64,000 nucleotides of DNA from Ascaris suum (GCA_013433145.1 CM024181.1:6014001-6078000); one strand, 5' to 3'. Positions 11,393-33,521 are shown, counted from the first letter of the stretch. Notes: a model not told the origin generated them from the letters alone. Translations and numbers: made by a program.

Positions 11393-14300
11393 GTGTCCTG
11401 ATCATTGAGCAGCTCTTCATTGATGGATCATTGAATTGTGTGATATGTTGCCGTGTTTCCGGTCGGCACTCACCGCTTTCGATGTATTTTACGCGTTGTT
11501 TTTAAGCTTTAAAGTTTTCGTTAAAATTGTGCGTCTTTAGTGCGCTTTTTTGCAGTCTTTTTTTTGAGCTCACTTTATGGCAACGTTGTATCTGTGTGCA
11601 TATCAGCGTCCATATATGCATGTGCAGTAATTTCAACTCATATATTTGTGCATATTTATTTAGCGCTAATATTATTTATAATTTGTTCATTTTATGAAAG
11701 GCAATGATATTACAATTGAACAGTTGAATAATTTCACAAAGCAAAAAATAGAATTAACAAAAATATTCGTTTAGCGCATCCTATAATATATGCATATTAT
11801 TAGCAGTATTAATGGGTGTCACGTGATGTCACATGATATTTCGTCCATAATGCCTCCACGGGAATGGCTACAGGAGAGGTTGATGGGGGCAGGGAAGGGG
11901 GCGAAAGAAGAAATTGCTAGGAGAAATTGGAGTCTGAATAGCCTCTTCATTCAAAACGAAGAATGAAATTATCATTTTAATGGGACTTCATGATCTCCCT
12001 TCCTGTTTTCGGATGCCAGTAAAACAGATATTCAGCTTCACTTCGACTAAACATTTGCTATTGATTTGAATTTTTCCGCGCATTTTCGTTCACACTTTCA
12101 TTTGGCAATTTTATTCCAAAAATCGGCACAAAGTGTGCAATCTTTTTATGAGCCATATTAGTGATTGTGCCAATCACTTCGACTCGAAATGAGAATTGAG
12201 ATTTTTTTTCATCAGGCAGTCGTCTGTCAGCGAGATAGATTTTCGTTGAGTAATTGAACCGATAAAAAACAGAACTGAGCCGACGCCCACCTTCGAAAAT
12301 GTTTTTTTGTGTCACTTAAATCGTTTTTGATGTCATTTAAATCGTTTCCAAATGATACTGAAACAAAATCATTGCCATCCAATCAAAAAAATTCCTCCAC
12401 CTTCCACATATTTTTCTTTCGTTGTCGAAAATTTATAGCTGTAGTTCCCTTTCTAAATTTCATTGCTCATTTTATTTAAATTAGCGTATCTTATTTTATA
12501 ATAACTTTATATACGTTCAATTTAATTCATTTAGTATATTTTTATGCACAATTGTTAAGGTGCAACAATTTACTTCGAAAAAAATTGCTTTATATATGCA
12601 AATATTTCGATGTTTCACTATGCGTAAATATTTTATTTCGGCTGTTTAAACGTAAAGTTTTACGCCTGAAATGCCTAATTTCCTGTAAATTTTTTTTAAA
12701 ATCAGAATAATGCTAAAACTTTTAACTCATTCGAATTGTGAGAACCATCAAAACGAAAAAATATAGGAAAGTCACTATAAATTATAGAATATGAAACGGC
12801 TATATGTATCATCTGGATGGTCGAATCTTTAAGCGTAGCAATTTGAATCAAATCAGTCTATATTCGTTCATATGTGCATATTGTATATGCATATGAGGAT
12901 ATTTTTGCAAGCGGTCGGCCATTCAGGAAAGGAAATGTGCAATTGTGCGCTTGCATAATAAACCATTACATGGATAATGCAAAGAACGTTTTATAAAATA
13001 AAATCAATATTCATCGTTAGTTGCTCAGATTTTTAGCGTAGTATTAAATATTTTCCCTAATATTCATTTTTGCATATTTAATTGCATCGATTATTTTGAG
13101 CGATAACATTTTTTTTTCTCTCTAAATTATTCATAGTGTATAAAAATTTGCATTTAAAGCATAAATGAGCTTAATATTGAGCAAATATTATGTGCACAAT
13201 TGAATCGCTGCGTTGAACGGCTGTACGGTTGACGGAAACGAGATCGAAGTCATTGCTTTTTCTTAGTGCTATCGGATCACCGTTACGCTTCGTCGGCCGG
13301 CAACTTTTTCATTCAACGAACTGAAATTTTTATTGCTGATTATAAACGAAAGTAGGGAAAGATTTCGTTAATCCGATTTAAGTGTATCGTCCGATTTTGC
13401 TATTTCTTTTTACTATTCACTTCTTTAACTCTCTAATTATTTTTGATCTTTCTTTTCATATTCAAATTTTTGCTAATTTTGGAAATTTTTTTGGATGCTT
13501 GCCAAACATTCTAATGTCATTGAATAATTTTAAAAATTACAGTATAATAATTGTAAGTTGAATAGTATATATTGATGAAATGCACTAATTTCGGGAAGAA
13601 ATTGCTTTAAGCTTTCATTTTGGAGATATTCAATACTAAGTTTTTCGGTATTGCTGAGAAAATTTTTGCTCTTCTTTCTTCTTCTTTTTTGCCTGCCATT
13701 TGTTTGAAGAACCACCTTTGTTTTTTATATTCGTCTATCTATATGCCCTATGTGAAACGATCGTATATTTCATCCACCGCTGAATTGCACCATCTATCGT
13801 TGATCCTCATTGACTAATGTCTTATTCAGATTTTTAGGAAATGAGTAAGCAGAAAAGAAGAAAAACCGAGCAATTTTCAGTTTAACCTCTATTGATAAAG
13901 TGTTTCGCTGCGAAATTTTGTTTGAGGGTCGTAGATGGGGTGAAAAATTTCAATGAATTTTTCGATGTTGGACTGTATTGAAGCTCCACTTATAATATGA
14001 AATTTTGTTAGTAGCGATAAGCGTTAAAATCTTTAAAAATAATAGAAACTAATTTCAAATAGAACTCGACTTAAATCAGCTTGAAATAATAGAGATTGAA
14101 AAATAGAGATTCATGGATTGATTATTACTGCTTACTCTCAGTTTATCACCATTTTCTTACTGCCGTCATCCATCCATTTGACTGCTACCGCAATGTTTCA
14201 TCTGTGGAACTTTCCGCTATTTTATAAGTATTTCGATATTCCTTTAATTATTCCTTATTGATTGAACAAAATGAAACGTGGGTTCCATTTAATACGGCAA

Positions 14301-15185
14301 TATTAATTCGTAATCTTTTTGAATGAAATTATTAAAGATGAAATTCAAAGTATACTGCTTATTTATTAAAGTTTTGCCAAGAAAGATACAAATTTGGGCG
14401 ATATATGTTAATATGGGGATTTATTTTTGAATCTTATGGGTTTATTTTATTCAATTGTTTCTTTAAATAGCCCTTAGTACCGTCTAAAAGGATCTATAAT
14501 ATAAATAAAGAAGTTCAGGAGAATGATTTCTCCATTGATAGTTTTTCCAGTTCACTTTTGCAATAAATGCATTTCTGAACAGGATAGAATTTCATTCGAA
14601 CCTCCAGTTTATGTGTATTTAATATGCAAAATGCAAATATTAGCATTGCAAACTTTTGCAATGGACTGTTTTATTATCGTGAGTACAAATTGTTTTTAGC
14701 GGCCACATTGCATTGTATTTCTTATGTTTATTTACTCAACGATGAATATGAAAATTCTTTTGCGTTCACCTTATCGCTATCATTGCAATTATTGCAAACA
14801 AACGTTGCATTCCTGATTGAGATTTAATCTCTCTTTTTATATAAAGTCAACAGATTTCGTTGAATAATTATTAATCAACGTTTGCACATACTAATATTTA
14901 AATGGTGCGATGAACAAATATGCTCGTTCTTTGTTTTATTTCATTGCATATGGATTTGATAGTTAAATGTGAAAGAGCAAAGATCATTTTTGCGTCTTGA
15001 TAAATTGTGGTTGAATTATGCAAGAGTTTTGCTGAATTTTACAATTCGGTTGAAAAGCCATATCCGATGAGGTCATCGACTAGAATTTCTTAAGCGCTAT
15101 ATGCGATACATCCTTATAGTATTGCCCAATTTTCCCACTGAGTATTCCAATTGCTTAATTGCAATAGTGTAATTCCATTTTTGCA

Positions 15186-15191
15186 TTTTAG
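15186..15191 (+). promoter_or_regulatory. probable trans-splice acceptor of the aminotransferase gene
   Basis: TTTTAG lies 16 bases upstream of the ATG at 15208, preceded by TTTTTGCAT. No upstream coding frame joins here, so the acceptor is most simply explained as a spliced-leader addition site, giving a 16-nt 5' UTR. Confidence 0.5.
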
Positions 15192-15207
15192 ATAGGAAAT
15201 CGTGTAA

Positions 15208-22682
<7,475 letters not shown>

Positions 22683-23017
22683 TAATTTTTTCTGTCCTCG
22701 TCACCTTTCCCATATTTTCCCTTCCTCCATCTCCACCTTTGGTTCGTTTCATCTTGTTGCGTTGACATCAGAACACTGCTCGAGGGTATTTGCCGATGAC
22801 ATCTTGTCACAAAAAAACCGGATAGATTCAATAATGAACGCATTTTGCAGTTAGGATCTTAAACGCTCTGCTATAACTATCCACAGCGATTGATAGGTAA
22901 AACGATTTTGCTTTACCCGCCGTTTCTTAATTCGGAATACTTAGTTTGGTTTCGATTATTCCTTGACCACACCTCCGTGTTATTGATTTCCAGTGGCATT
23001 TCCAGCTGGACACACCC

Positions 23018-23023
23018 AATAAA
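23018..23023 (+). terminator. candidate poly(A) signal of the aminotransferase gene
   Basis: AATAAA 336 bases after the stop codon. It is the first canonical hexamer I noticed downstream; the cleavage site itself cannot be seen. Confidence 0.3.
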
Positions 23024-24754
23024 CAATCGGCATGAAAGGTTTCTACTGAATGATGTGATGACTGTACAACCTTATAGCATCGGATGCACTTTTTCCCCCA
23101 GTACGGTGAAGTTCTCCTGAAATCGCTAGAAGGTGAAAATAGTTAGCTGTATTGGAAGGTCTGATAAGTTTGAACTCTAGCTCAAGAAAAAAGATGCAGT
23201 TTGACTTCAACAATGAACTGCATCAAAGCTTAAACCGAAAATAGGTAAGGAACCGCACTAAATCGAAAAAAAAAACTATGGAGGAGATTGTTCGTCTTAT
23301 TTTTACGATTCATCGATAAACATTGGTGACATAGGAATTCGCTTCTCTGAGCAAAATCTTCTGCTGATTCGCATTTCATATTTAGGCCAACGTTATGGAT
23401 TTCTTCCTTGAATGAATCACTTTTATTTGTTTTACCAATTTGTTGGTTTTTGTTGCAAAAATGCTTCGCATAAGCACGTGGTTAATTGAAGTGTTTTTTT
23501 TTGTGAATAAAAAACTTCAATTATATTCATAATTTTTGCCTTCGGAAAATCGTATCAATAATAATTCCTTTCGAAGTTTTGGAATATAAGCGCAATATGC
23601 GCTTTTTGCAATTCCTTCAGTTTGGTCAGAACACCTTCCAGAATTATTGAATTGCAAATATTAGTGACATCTATGTAATAATTTTCCAGGCAAGGCGAGC
23701 ACTTCAGTGCTCATTAAGAACCATTTTCGTTCTCATTTGAATGCTTAAAGGAATTTGACGGGTCTTTAGCACAAAATCGGACGTTCCACTGATTCTTTCC
23801 TTTCATTTCCATCATCAAATGCTTTTGATCTTTACATTATCAGGCTGTGAAATGAATTGGGTATTATTCAAAACCATCCTGAAAACATTCAGCTATGAAA
23901 TTTCGGCAATAGGAAAAATAACGACAGAAATTTAAACGGCGAAACTCCCCCTCACATTTGCAAATTAAACATCTGATATTTAAATAATTAGATGCAAAAA
24001 TATTTACAAAGGTGAACATATTATTCGTAACAATGGGGCGATAAGTCAATCGAAACAACATCCTCCCCCGCATGATGAGAATTACGAATTCGATGTGGGA
24101 AACGCCAAGCGATTATGAAAATATCGTATATGAAGAGAGTCTAAAGCGCATTGAAAGAGGCATTTGATAAGCAGAGAACAACAACCGATATCACTTCTGC
24201 TGAATAAACCTTTTTACCATCAATTCATATTGATATAACACCACTATAGAAATTTTACTGGATGTTAGTGCTGCCCTCACTCCTTCTCCCTCCCTCTCCA
24301 CTCAAGAAATGGCCAAAGTATATAGGAGACGGAAATATAAAACCCCATTCGCGATACTTCAAACAAGCTGCAGCCGGCTGTCAATAACGTGAGAGTACTT
24401 AAGCGTGCATAGCAATTGTATGGCAATGCAAGATGCGTACAGAATGTGTACGTTGGCATATAAACATTGCATAGTAGTACGCTTGTACAGTGTGCACCTA
24501 TGTTCCATAGTTCGAGTTCACTCTCAGGTTGTAAAGTGATTTTGGCAGCTTGCCGATTTTTGACCAGGCATCCAAATTTATCAACTCTCGAGGGCTGGTT
24601 AACACTTGATCATGCCTCCCCTCCATCTAAGCCAATTCAAGGATGATCGGTTCAAAAACGAGAAAAAACATAAACTTTGGTGCTACTTTCCAATTTTTAA
24701 GGTTCCCTGCATTACGTATAAATTGTGTGGTCACCCCATATGTGAAATCACAAC

Positions 24755-24778
24755 GGGATGACTTTGTGAAATCATCCC
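24755..24778. repeat. small hairpin GGGATGA...TCATCCC
   Basis: A 7-bp stem with a 10-nt loop, next to the repeated phrase GTGAAATCA (two copies at about 24742 and 24766). No function inferred. Confidence 0.4.
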
Positions 24779-27700
24779 AACAACGAACATTATGGGACTC
24801 TATCGAATCACGATGAGATATGTAAAACCAGAATGGCTTGCCGTTCTGTCACCTCATAAAATGGGGTCTCGATTAAAAGCCTATCATACCGAAAGAGCTA
24901 AGATGGGGACGAACGACTGCAGCTTAAAGGCTTTCTATCCATCATAATGCTGAGACCCGAATCTTCACACGACATCCCTTCAGTGCGTTGGCGATTTCAG
25001 CAGAATTCCATCTTCCACATTTCAAGCCTTAATTATCAGATTTTGATAATTACTTCAGCTCCATTAACTCCATAGATTAATTAAGAAAAAACACTGCCAT
25101 TTCAAATAGATAATTTCCAACAGTTTTTGGCTTAAAATAGATATGACGTTACATGAACAGAATAATATAAGAAAAAACATTTTCCATAACTAATAGATCT
25201 TTTTTCGAGAATCGTTTCACTTACAGAAAAAACATTTTTTTTCTATAGATCTTTCAAGTGATTTCAATCGTCAGCACTGTGTTTCACAAAAATATCAGGT
25301 TCCGAAATAAAAAGAAACCAATTTCAATGCTGCATCCAAAAGCAAAAAAATCATTGAATCACAATAAAGGCAACCATACGACCTGATCTTTAAGTCAATT
25401 TCTGCATTTTTAAATTCAGAACCCGTTGAAATATCAGCCAAAAAAGCTACAAGATTTTGGCTTGACTAATCAGCCAGTTCGTTAAAATCTCTATTGGTTC
25501 TCCATAAACGACACAAAAACAATCCTTTCCTAAAAGTAATTTCGAACGCCTGAACTGGAATAAATGATTCATAAATCACCATTAACAAACAACAAGATGA
25601 ATATACAAACCATAAAGAAAAAAACCGCAATGTTCAATGAACTGAGGCAATAAACAAAACATATCAAAAATTTCACGTGCGTCTCAATTTACAGTATTTT
25701 AAAATCGTTTCAGTGCGAATCTGGAACAAAGTACTCGATTTGCAAAAACGAAATGAACCTAAATGAACACGATCGGGATTACTGGATGGAATAGAAAAAC
25801 TGGAATTTTATAGATCTTCTCGTGTAATGAAAAAACACAGCGGTATCAGGTATAATAATTAAGAACAAGTGTAGAATAAGGTGACTTGAGATTAAAACTC
25901 TTGAATTATAACAGCAACAAAAAAGAACTATCTATAAGATGCTTTCTTTGAAGCGCATTCATAAATCAACTTCGCCTTCGCTTACGCTCCAAATTTTGTG
26001 AATTCATCCCAAAGGTGCGCTCACATTTCGAAATACCTAATTTCTCAAATGACTGTTCAGAAGCATTAAAATAAACTTAAAGAAGACGTGCCCTGCCAAT
26101 GCATCATCAATCCATCATAAAGAATTTGCTCCTTGCATTAAAAAGGAACACATTTCAGAAACAATAAAGACACCATGACACCATTATGGTAAGAAGAAAA
26201 ATCTTCAGCGATTCCTTCACACAGATACTTTATGCAATTCTCTTGCTCTATCACATACGACAACAGTTGAAACATATCATATCAAATGCACATTCACTTC
26301 GCGGAACTTCTCGTCGAAATCTCCCTCCCTCTCATAAAACAGATACCGACCTGTACACTTCTACAGCGCCTTATCTCCTTCTATGATCCAGTCGACTCAT
26401 TATCGAGGGGCACTCGATGAAATACAGTCAATACGATATCAGCTATCATTTCCACTTTGATTGTCACTTACCTTTTAAACACAAGCCTAGCACAACGACA
26501 GACCATTGGTGTTTTGGAACGCTCAATATTGCAAAAATCAGCTGAAAAGCGTGAAATAGAGCAACCGTACCACCACCACTAGCAGATTTTTCAAACTTTC
26601 TCGTTGAAGACATGAAGATACTCATGTCGAAGGAGATTAAAAACGATCGGCTTAGGTCGACTAGAGAAAATGATTTTCTTGCGAATAATAGCCACTATAT
26701 CATTTCGATTAGTCTGTTCGCTCTTTGAAATCACCATCAATGGATTATCGAGCATCTTCGCTTTCCCGCAGAATCTGACTCCAAGCAAAAATAATGCCTG
26801 AAAAAAATATCCTGAGCTTATTCGTCACCATAAAAATCACAAAAACTTGATCAGGCTCTTCCCCAGAATCGATGATCTGACAATTCAAAAGCAGAAATAA
26901 TTAAGAAACTTAAGAAAAAAACAAAACAATACACAGCGCAGGAATGTAACAGCGCATGGACAATAGAACAATCAAAATAACTGCGAGTAATCCTGAAAAG
27001 TTATAAGACCGCGGATAACAGAAAAAGGAAAGAGGAAACGAAACAGAAAAGAAATTAACGTTAAATGTCGATATATCAACAAGGTCTCAATGGAAGCAGC
27101 CCTTCACCATTCTTATTAGGTATCTCGAGATGAATTCTTACAGGCCCACTTCATCTACGTTCAAAATTTAAACAGTCATGTCAATATGCCTCATTTTCGT
27201 TTTGATCCCATGAATACAGCTTCAATCTTCATCATAGCGATAAACCTTTCTACCAAGTAACTACATATGCCTCATTTTCCCTTGTTGGCCTGGGCCATCA
27301 TTTTGACGGATTTTTACCATAAGATTTACTTAGTCCTTCTATAATACATTTCCTGGTTACGACCAGCCCACCTTAATTCTTTTGAAACATCTTCAACGAT
27401 ATCCGCACTCAGTCCAGGCGAACTCAAAAATAATAGAGCGTCATTAGTTATACTTTCCATCCCTATTTTCACTTCGCCTAGTTTTCTCCCAGTGTGTCCA
27501 ACATTTCTCCTCCAGAAGAACAGATGTCGAAGTGAAAAGTTCTCCTTTAGCTATCATTGGGTCGCTGATTCGTTGGCTTGAATTTAGGCAACATTCAATC
27601 GGCTGCGAATTCCGATTCAAATGGCTTATATTCAATCTGTCAAAGGAATCAAAACGACTCCAAAGTGAACTTTTTAATCTAGCTAATGGTAACTAACGGC

Positions 27701-28738
27701 AAATGCTTTTTTCATCCATCATTTTGCATTTAAATAATTTTTTATTCTTTTGAATCTTCATAATACTCAATTTTAAAGGCAAACGATAAACTTATCAAAA
27801 GAACTTTTTATTCTATACATGAAAATCTCGTACCATATCAAAATCCTCATATAAATTAAATAATTTCTCCTTGATTTTTCATTCCAATGATTTTGAAGAA
27901 TGCTCATCTCTATAGGCCGTCCCTTTAGATCCTAAAAAATCAAACATAAACAGTACATCTACAAAACTATCCATTAAGTAACCTATGTTTCAAACAGAAA
28001 GGATCCTTGAAAATTCGATTGCACAAAAATCCTATCCTATACGTCTTTCATGATCCCTATCATTTGGGAATCATTATTTTATTTACATTCTAAAAAAATC
28101 TTATTAAAATCTGAGTGTTTAAATGATTCAGTGATCAAATATCAGCAATCTCATCTACGAAAAAGAAAAAAAAATCGTCGGAGATAATCCAGTTGCAAAT
28201 AAAACAATTTCATTACTTTGGGTGCATTATGTTTTGGGAAAAAAATCTTATTCCCAATTTCTATGAATAAATCGTTTCATTCAAATCTTATCGTCTTTAT
28301 TTTCTAAAAGCATAGAGTAGTCATTCCATACATACTGGTTTTATAGGATGAACGTTATAAGCTGTATTTCTTGGCTTTTTCTGGCTTTCTTTTGCAAAAC
28401 AACTTGCTCTAATTGAAAAGCTCTTTTTTTAGTTCAGCACATGATTCTATCGCTCATCTATCTTTAATCGCCAAAGTCATTTTAAAATCTACGAATTTTT
28501 ATACAATTAAGAAATAAATAAAATTCGTTGAAATTTATTAAATTGGATCAGATAAAAATTCATTTAACAAAAGTTTATAGATTTGTCTGTTTATTGACTG
28601 ATCTGATGAGATGAATCTCATTTAACGATCACCTAGTCACAAGTGAGACGGTGGACTCGTATGTTTGTAGAGGCACTTTCACCGAGATTCGTAGATCTCA
28701 TGCAGCGATCGGCAAAAAAAGAAAGCTTATGAAAATCT

Positions 28739-28839
28739 TGTCAGTCTAACAACCTTCCCAACAAGCCAAATAACTTTCCTGCAAGTCAAACAACCTTCCT
28801 GTCAGTCTAACAACCTTCCCGCAGGCCACCAAGGCCCTG
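28739..28839. repeat. 20-bp tandem repeat, about five copies
   Basis: Copies of TGTCAGTCTAACAACCTTCC with 20-21 bp periodicity; copies 1 and 4 are almost identical, the second and third vary, and the last is degenerate and richer in GC. Confidence 0.75.
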
Positions 28840-31800
28840 CAAATCGAGACTTTTTTGCAATTGGGCATTAAAAATTGTTTATGAAAATTCATTTAATCTC
28901 TTATTGATGATTCTATAATTTTGATAAACCCTTCAAGGTCTCCTAGTCATCGCCCTCAAACTTCCGTATTTTTGATCTGTTTTAAAATTATCAATGTGAA
29001 TTGAGCATATTAAGAAATTTGACTAAAAAAAGTTCATTTTGAAAATAATTAATGATTCTGAAAGTAAGCTCAACGCCTAGTTTCTTTAAATCTTTTCCTT
29101 TAACTTATCCCTGAATGTGAAATTTGCATTTTTTCAATTGTGGCAACATTTGATCTTTGAAAAGCAATAGCGTTGTCTATTTTTTTCGATAGATAACCTC
29201 TTCAACCTGCCTTCTTCTTCCCAAACATCCTTTAACTTAATCCCTGAAATGTCCGTCCACCATTTCTCCTCAAGTCTTAAGAAATGGATAGAAGTGTTTT
29301 TTGTCACATATTGCTGAACCTGGATCACCTTCAATTCTTCTCTTAAAATATGAAATCGTCTTCACTGTCCCCAATGGGAAAAATATCCATCAATGCAAGT
29401 GAGAAAATGACATAAAAACTTGCCATCCAAATCCCCATCTCCAAGTGAATTTCGAATTTGAACTTTCCGTGCTCTTTGAGAGTGAAATTTTGCAATGTCG
29501 ACGATCATGAATACGTTCAATTTAAATGTGTTGCAAAATTACAGCTCTATAACGCTTTCTTATGGAATTCCTCTGAAGGGAGGTGGGGAGAAGCACGTAT
29601 AAGGCCGGTTGATGAGAAATCTTTTATGAAGGTAAAAGAGGTGTGAGGAAAGAGAGAGGACGTCGCTGAATTGAATGATGCAATTTGAAGGATCGTCTAT
29701 TGCGAGAACTTGGTTTAATGCATGAGGAATATTCGTTTTCCTGCATTAGTTCATCAACGTGATGCTGGAAGGGACTTGGATATCCTCCATTCATAAGAAG
29801 GTGGTTAGGCCAGTTTGTGGGGAAGACTTTTGATTGCTTCTGGAGGTAGCTGCACCTTAGTTTTAAGTTCACGGATCTTTGTGCCTTACAACTCCTCCTT
29901 CCCACCGTTTCCTTTCAAAGTTCTTAAGATCTCTATCAACGGCCATAAATTACAAGTTCTTTAACGCGTTTATAAACAAGATTTCCGGGATCGCAAAGCA
30001 AAAATAAAACAATATTCGAGAATTTTTGGAAACGAGTCTAGCTCTACTCACATATTCCTAACGATTCCAAGTTTTGTGCACCACACTTTCATAAAATCGT
30101 TGAGGTCGATCAACTTTCTTCTCCTGCTCTTCTACGAGTCTGCACTTGCAAATGGCACAATGTTGTTATTGTGCCTATGCTTAAGCAATGTGCACTTATC
30201 CACTATCCGCATATCGGGTAGATTCAATACCGCAATCAATACCGTCGGGATCAGAGATGGGAAGTTTGCTGATACTATGCACAATGCATTCCACCATAAA
30301 AACGAATTATTTATAAAGGAGCCAAGATTAATTAATATTTGAATATATTTTTACGCGCATTTTAATATTCATTAATAATTTATGTGAGCGGTCGTTACGA
30401 TGACGATGAGGATTGCAAAAGGCACATATCGTGCCAACTTCTTACAGACGCTTCTTCACTTGTATTCGTAAAGCTTTCCATCGTTTTGCACTACTTTTTT
30501 TCGGCAGCTTATTTCCTCCTTCTCAGGTAATCGAATTGTGGCAATTGAACAATGAAATGAAAGAGTGGATTAAGTTAATTTACAGTTAATTCAATGAGAA
30601 CATATCGGAGAGCCATTCATATAATAAATTCTATCATTAGCTGCCATGAAAGACTGAAAACTGAAAAATTGTATTTGGTGATTTGAATGGAGGAGAAAAA
30701 ATGGTATTGGTTTTTCTGTCAAATCCTAGAACTACGAGAATTCAAGGAAAACACTGCATATAGCTAACAATAGTTGCTCTCCCATAGCAGTTACGGTAGT
30801 GTTTGTTGTTACACTTCACGGTCATATCGCCTTATTGGAGAACTATTTCTTTTTAATTTTCCGGAGCAAACATATTTGCTCGGCACTTTCATCTCTAAAT
30901 TTACCCTATGGCAAAGCCTGCCATCATGTTATGCGGTTTAGGCTACCGTAATTTGAAAGCTTTGCATTTTTCTTGTCCGATCGACAATTTTCTAAAATCG
31001 TTTTTCAAAGATTTTGGATCACTTTCTGATACAGCGTAAATTACTTTCTATTTGGAGGACTCCTTTCTGAGCCACCTGGACTATCCGCTAGAAGCCTCTC
31101 GGCTGAGTACTGCCAGGCGGATCATTAGGTATCTATAGACATCCGTGCTGTCCTTGTCCTGTACTTTTCACCATTTTTCACTAGCATATTCGTCGATTGG
31201 TGGAACTCAAAGAATTTGGGATTTGTCTTTTGTATTAATACTGAAGCACTATATTCTGATAACGAAAGGCATTAAACAACGAAATATTTATTTTTTTATT
31301 AATTATATTATTTAAACTGTACAATTAACTATAATATAGGATATCAAGTACCCGCATAAAAGGTTGCCGAGACATGAATAAATTGATTAGTGTTGTAAAA
31401 AGAGGCGCTAATAATACAAACAATAGACATGATCACTAGGTAGTTTTGTGAGGAAATAACATCAAAATTTAATGCACCGACGAGAATATCCGATATTTTT
31501 CTTTTCTTTTTGCGGTTGTTTATACAAATATCGTTATCTTTGTAATTCCGTACTCCTCACCTAGTCTGTTCTTACTCAAATTGGCAGCTAATTTAAATAA
31601 TTGGTGTCATTTCCTCTATATACCAACATCAACACCGAGTTATAAAGTATATCCGTGAGCGATGGATAGGTTCATTTAATGAACAGTTATCAACATCTAT
31701 ACTACTCATAGGCATCAACACCAATCACTCAATGATATAATGAATCATTGTCCATAATAAGGAAAACAAAGCAAATCATTGTTACAAGTATGGAAAGCAT

Positions 31801-31999
31801 CAAACATCATAAAAGAAGCTCAGTTTATTTATATTAAAGCTAAAGAACGGTGCTAATAAGACAAGGCAACTAAAGAAACACCGACGAATAACAACAAAGG
31901 AATGCAAAATTTCCTTCAAATAATAGAGCTCTATAAGATTAATGTAAATCAGTTTATTATGAAAGTATTTAATTACCTTATAATTTCGACGTATATAAA

Positions 32000-32103
<104 letters not shown>

Positions 32104-32843
32104 CGTTATTACGTTAGAATATCATTAAATGTCTCTCATGTGAAAATAATAAATCTTTTAATATTTGGAAAGTATATAAAAATAAAAGAAAATTTTATTT
32201 CGCATTTCAAAAAAAAAAAGAAAATTTCTTTTATTTTGGATTCCAAAAAGTTTTTCATTAAATTCGAAGAAAATTTCTTTTGAATGTCGTATAAAATTGT
32301 AAAGTGAATTTTTCGCCGATTATTAGCGCAATTTCAATGATTCAGTTTTCTTTCAAAAAGGGAGCGCGAATTTTTATCGCTGTCTCTCTCTCTCTCTCAA
32401 TAAATCATCAGTTATACAACATTCATCCAAATTTACTCTTCATGCATCACCTTTTAGAAGTTTATCCGTCTATATATCATATGCAAATATGCGGTTATTT
32501 TTTTGGAGATGAATGGTGAAAAAAGAAGATGCCAAAGTATTCATAGGTTACCTTAGTGTACGCAAAAGAACGCATATCATATGAGCAAATGATGTGCTTT
32601 CCTGTTAATTTCAATCTCTAGAAGGCGCTAGAGGGGCTTATAGCTGATCCAGTCAAATCGATACGATAGCGGCTGATTTTGCTCAAGCACGTACAACAAT
32701 GCGAAACAGTTAGAAAGGCAGGCGTATTCGAGTAGTCTTTCTTTACTACCTCCTCCACCTGACCTCGTTGGTGATTCATTTCCCATAGGTTTATACCATT
32801 ACGATCATCCCTCTACGTACTATATCACAAACATTCATTCGAA

Positions 32844-32849
32844 TTTATT
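32844..32849 (-). terminator. candidate poly(A) signal of the 33-37 kb gene
   Basis: AATAAA on the minus strand about 240 bases after the TGA at 33091-33093. Confidence 0.3.
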
Positions 32850-33090
32850 CCCATCCACAGAACAATTCGACCAAATTCATCGCATCCCCTGACGATCTTC
32901 CTAACGAAACGTGTCACTCTATCCGTCTCATAATTAGTGGGCAGTGGTTGAGTTTCTATAATTTAATGCTTACAATACGTTGCGGTGTCTGAACGTTTTG
33001 TACACGTGCCATTTGTGTAACTTCCGCTTGTTGCAGACTGCACTCATTACGTTGCATCGAGTCTTCGTTTATGGCGGGTTGGTTATGGTC

Positions 33091-33521
33091 TCATTGTTGC
33101 ACTACAGTTGAGCATGCCGTTACCTGTGGTAGTAACGATACCTGTGGTACGACTTGTGTCGTTACCGTTGAACGAGGAACGTTCTCTAACTGAATTCCTC
33201 GTTGCATTTCTGTGCCGTAGGCGGTGGTCGTTGCTTGCATCTCTTTGACTCCTCTATCACAACGGCTACCTGTTGATATATATTGCGTAGCACATATTGA
33301 TTTGCGATCGGTTTGCACACCATACTGTGTGGGATTTACCCGTGATATAGCAGCTTGAGCATCACGTTCTTTAGCCTGAGATAACTGGGGAACACTTCGT
33401 GGAACAATCGTTTTTGTTATCTCTTTTTTTTTAGTTTGGGGTGCTTGTGGAACCGCAGTTTGAATATTATACGGCATAATAGTCGCCTGAGTTATAGCTA
33501 TTTCTGGCACTCCATGTCCAC
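33091..33521 (-). CDS. last exon of the unidentified gene, Thr/Gln/Val-rich
   Basis: Opens after CTATTTTAG and stays open for 143 codons to TGA, much longer than expected by chance in this AT-rich DNA. The composition is Thr, Gln, Val, Ala and Pro with scattered Arg and four Cys. Confidence 0.6.

Larger units (their letters stand above)
24498..29764 (-). other. scattered exon-like fragments of a possible unidentified gene
   Basis: Four minus-strand open pieces follow acceptor-like CAG/TAG and look protein-like. From 29764 (after CCCTTCCAG): HHVDELMQENEYSS with later RNRRSFKLHH. From 29313 (after GGTTCAG): QYVTKNTSIHFL then KLKDVWEEEGRLKR. From 27602 (after ATTCGCAG): PIECCLNSSQRISD then a stretch ending in RRSENRDG. 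24626-24498 (after GGCTTAG): MEGRHDQVLTSPRELINL and DAWSKIGKLPKS to a TAG. I recognise no family and could not show that their phases join. They may be exons of one gene, remnants or chance. Confidence 0.2.

Noticed and set aside
30076..30342. 88-codon plus-strand frame with a hydrophobic start
   Set aside because: The minus strand is equally open here and no family or splice support exists for either.
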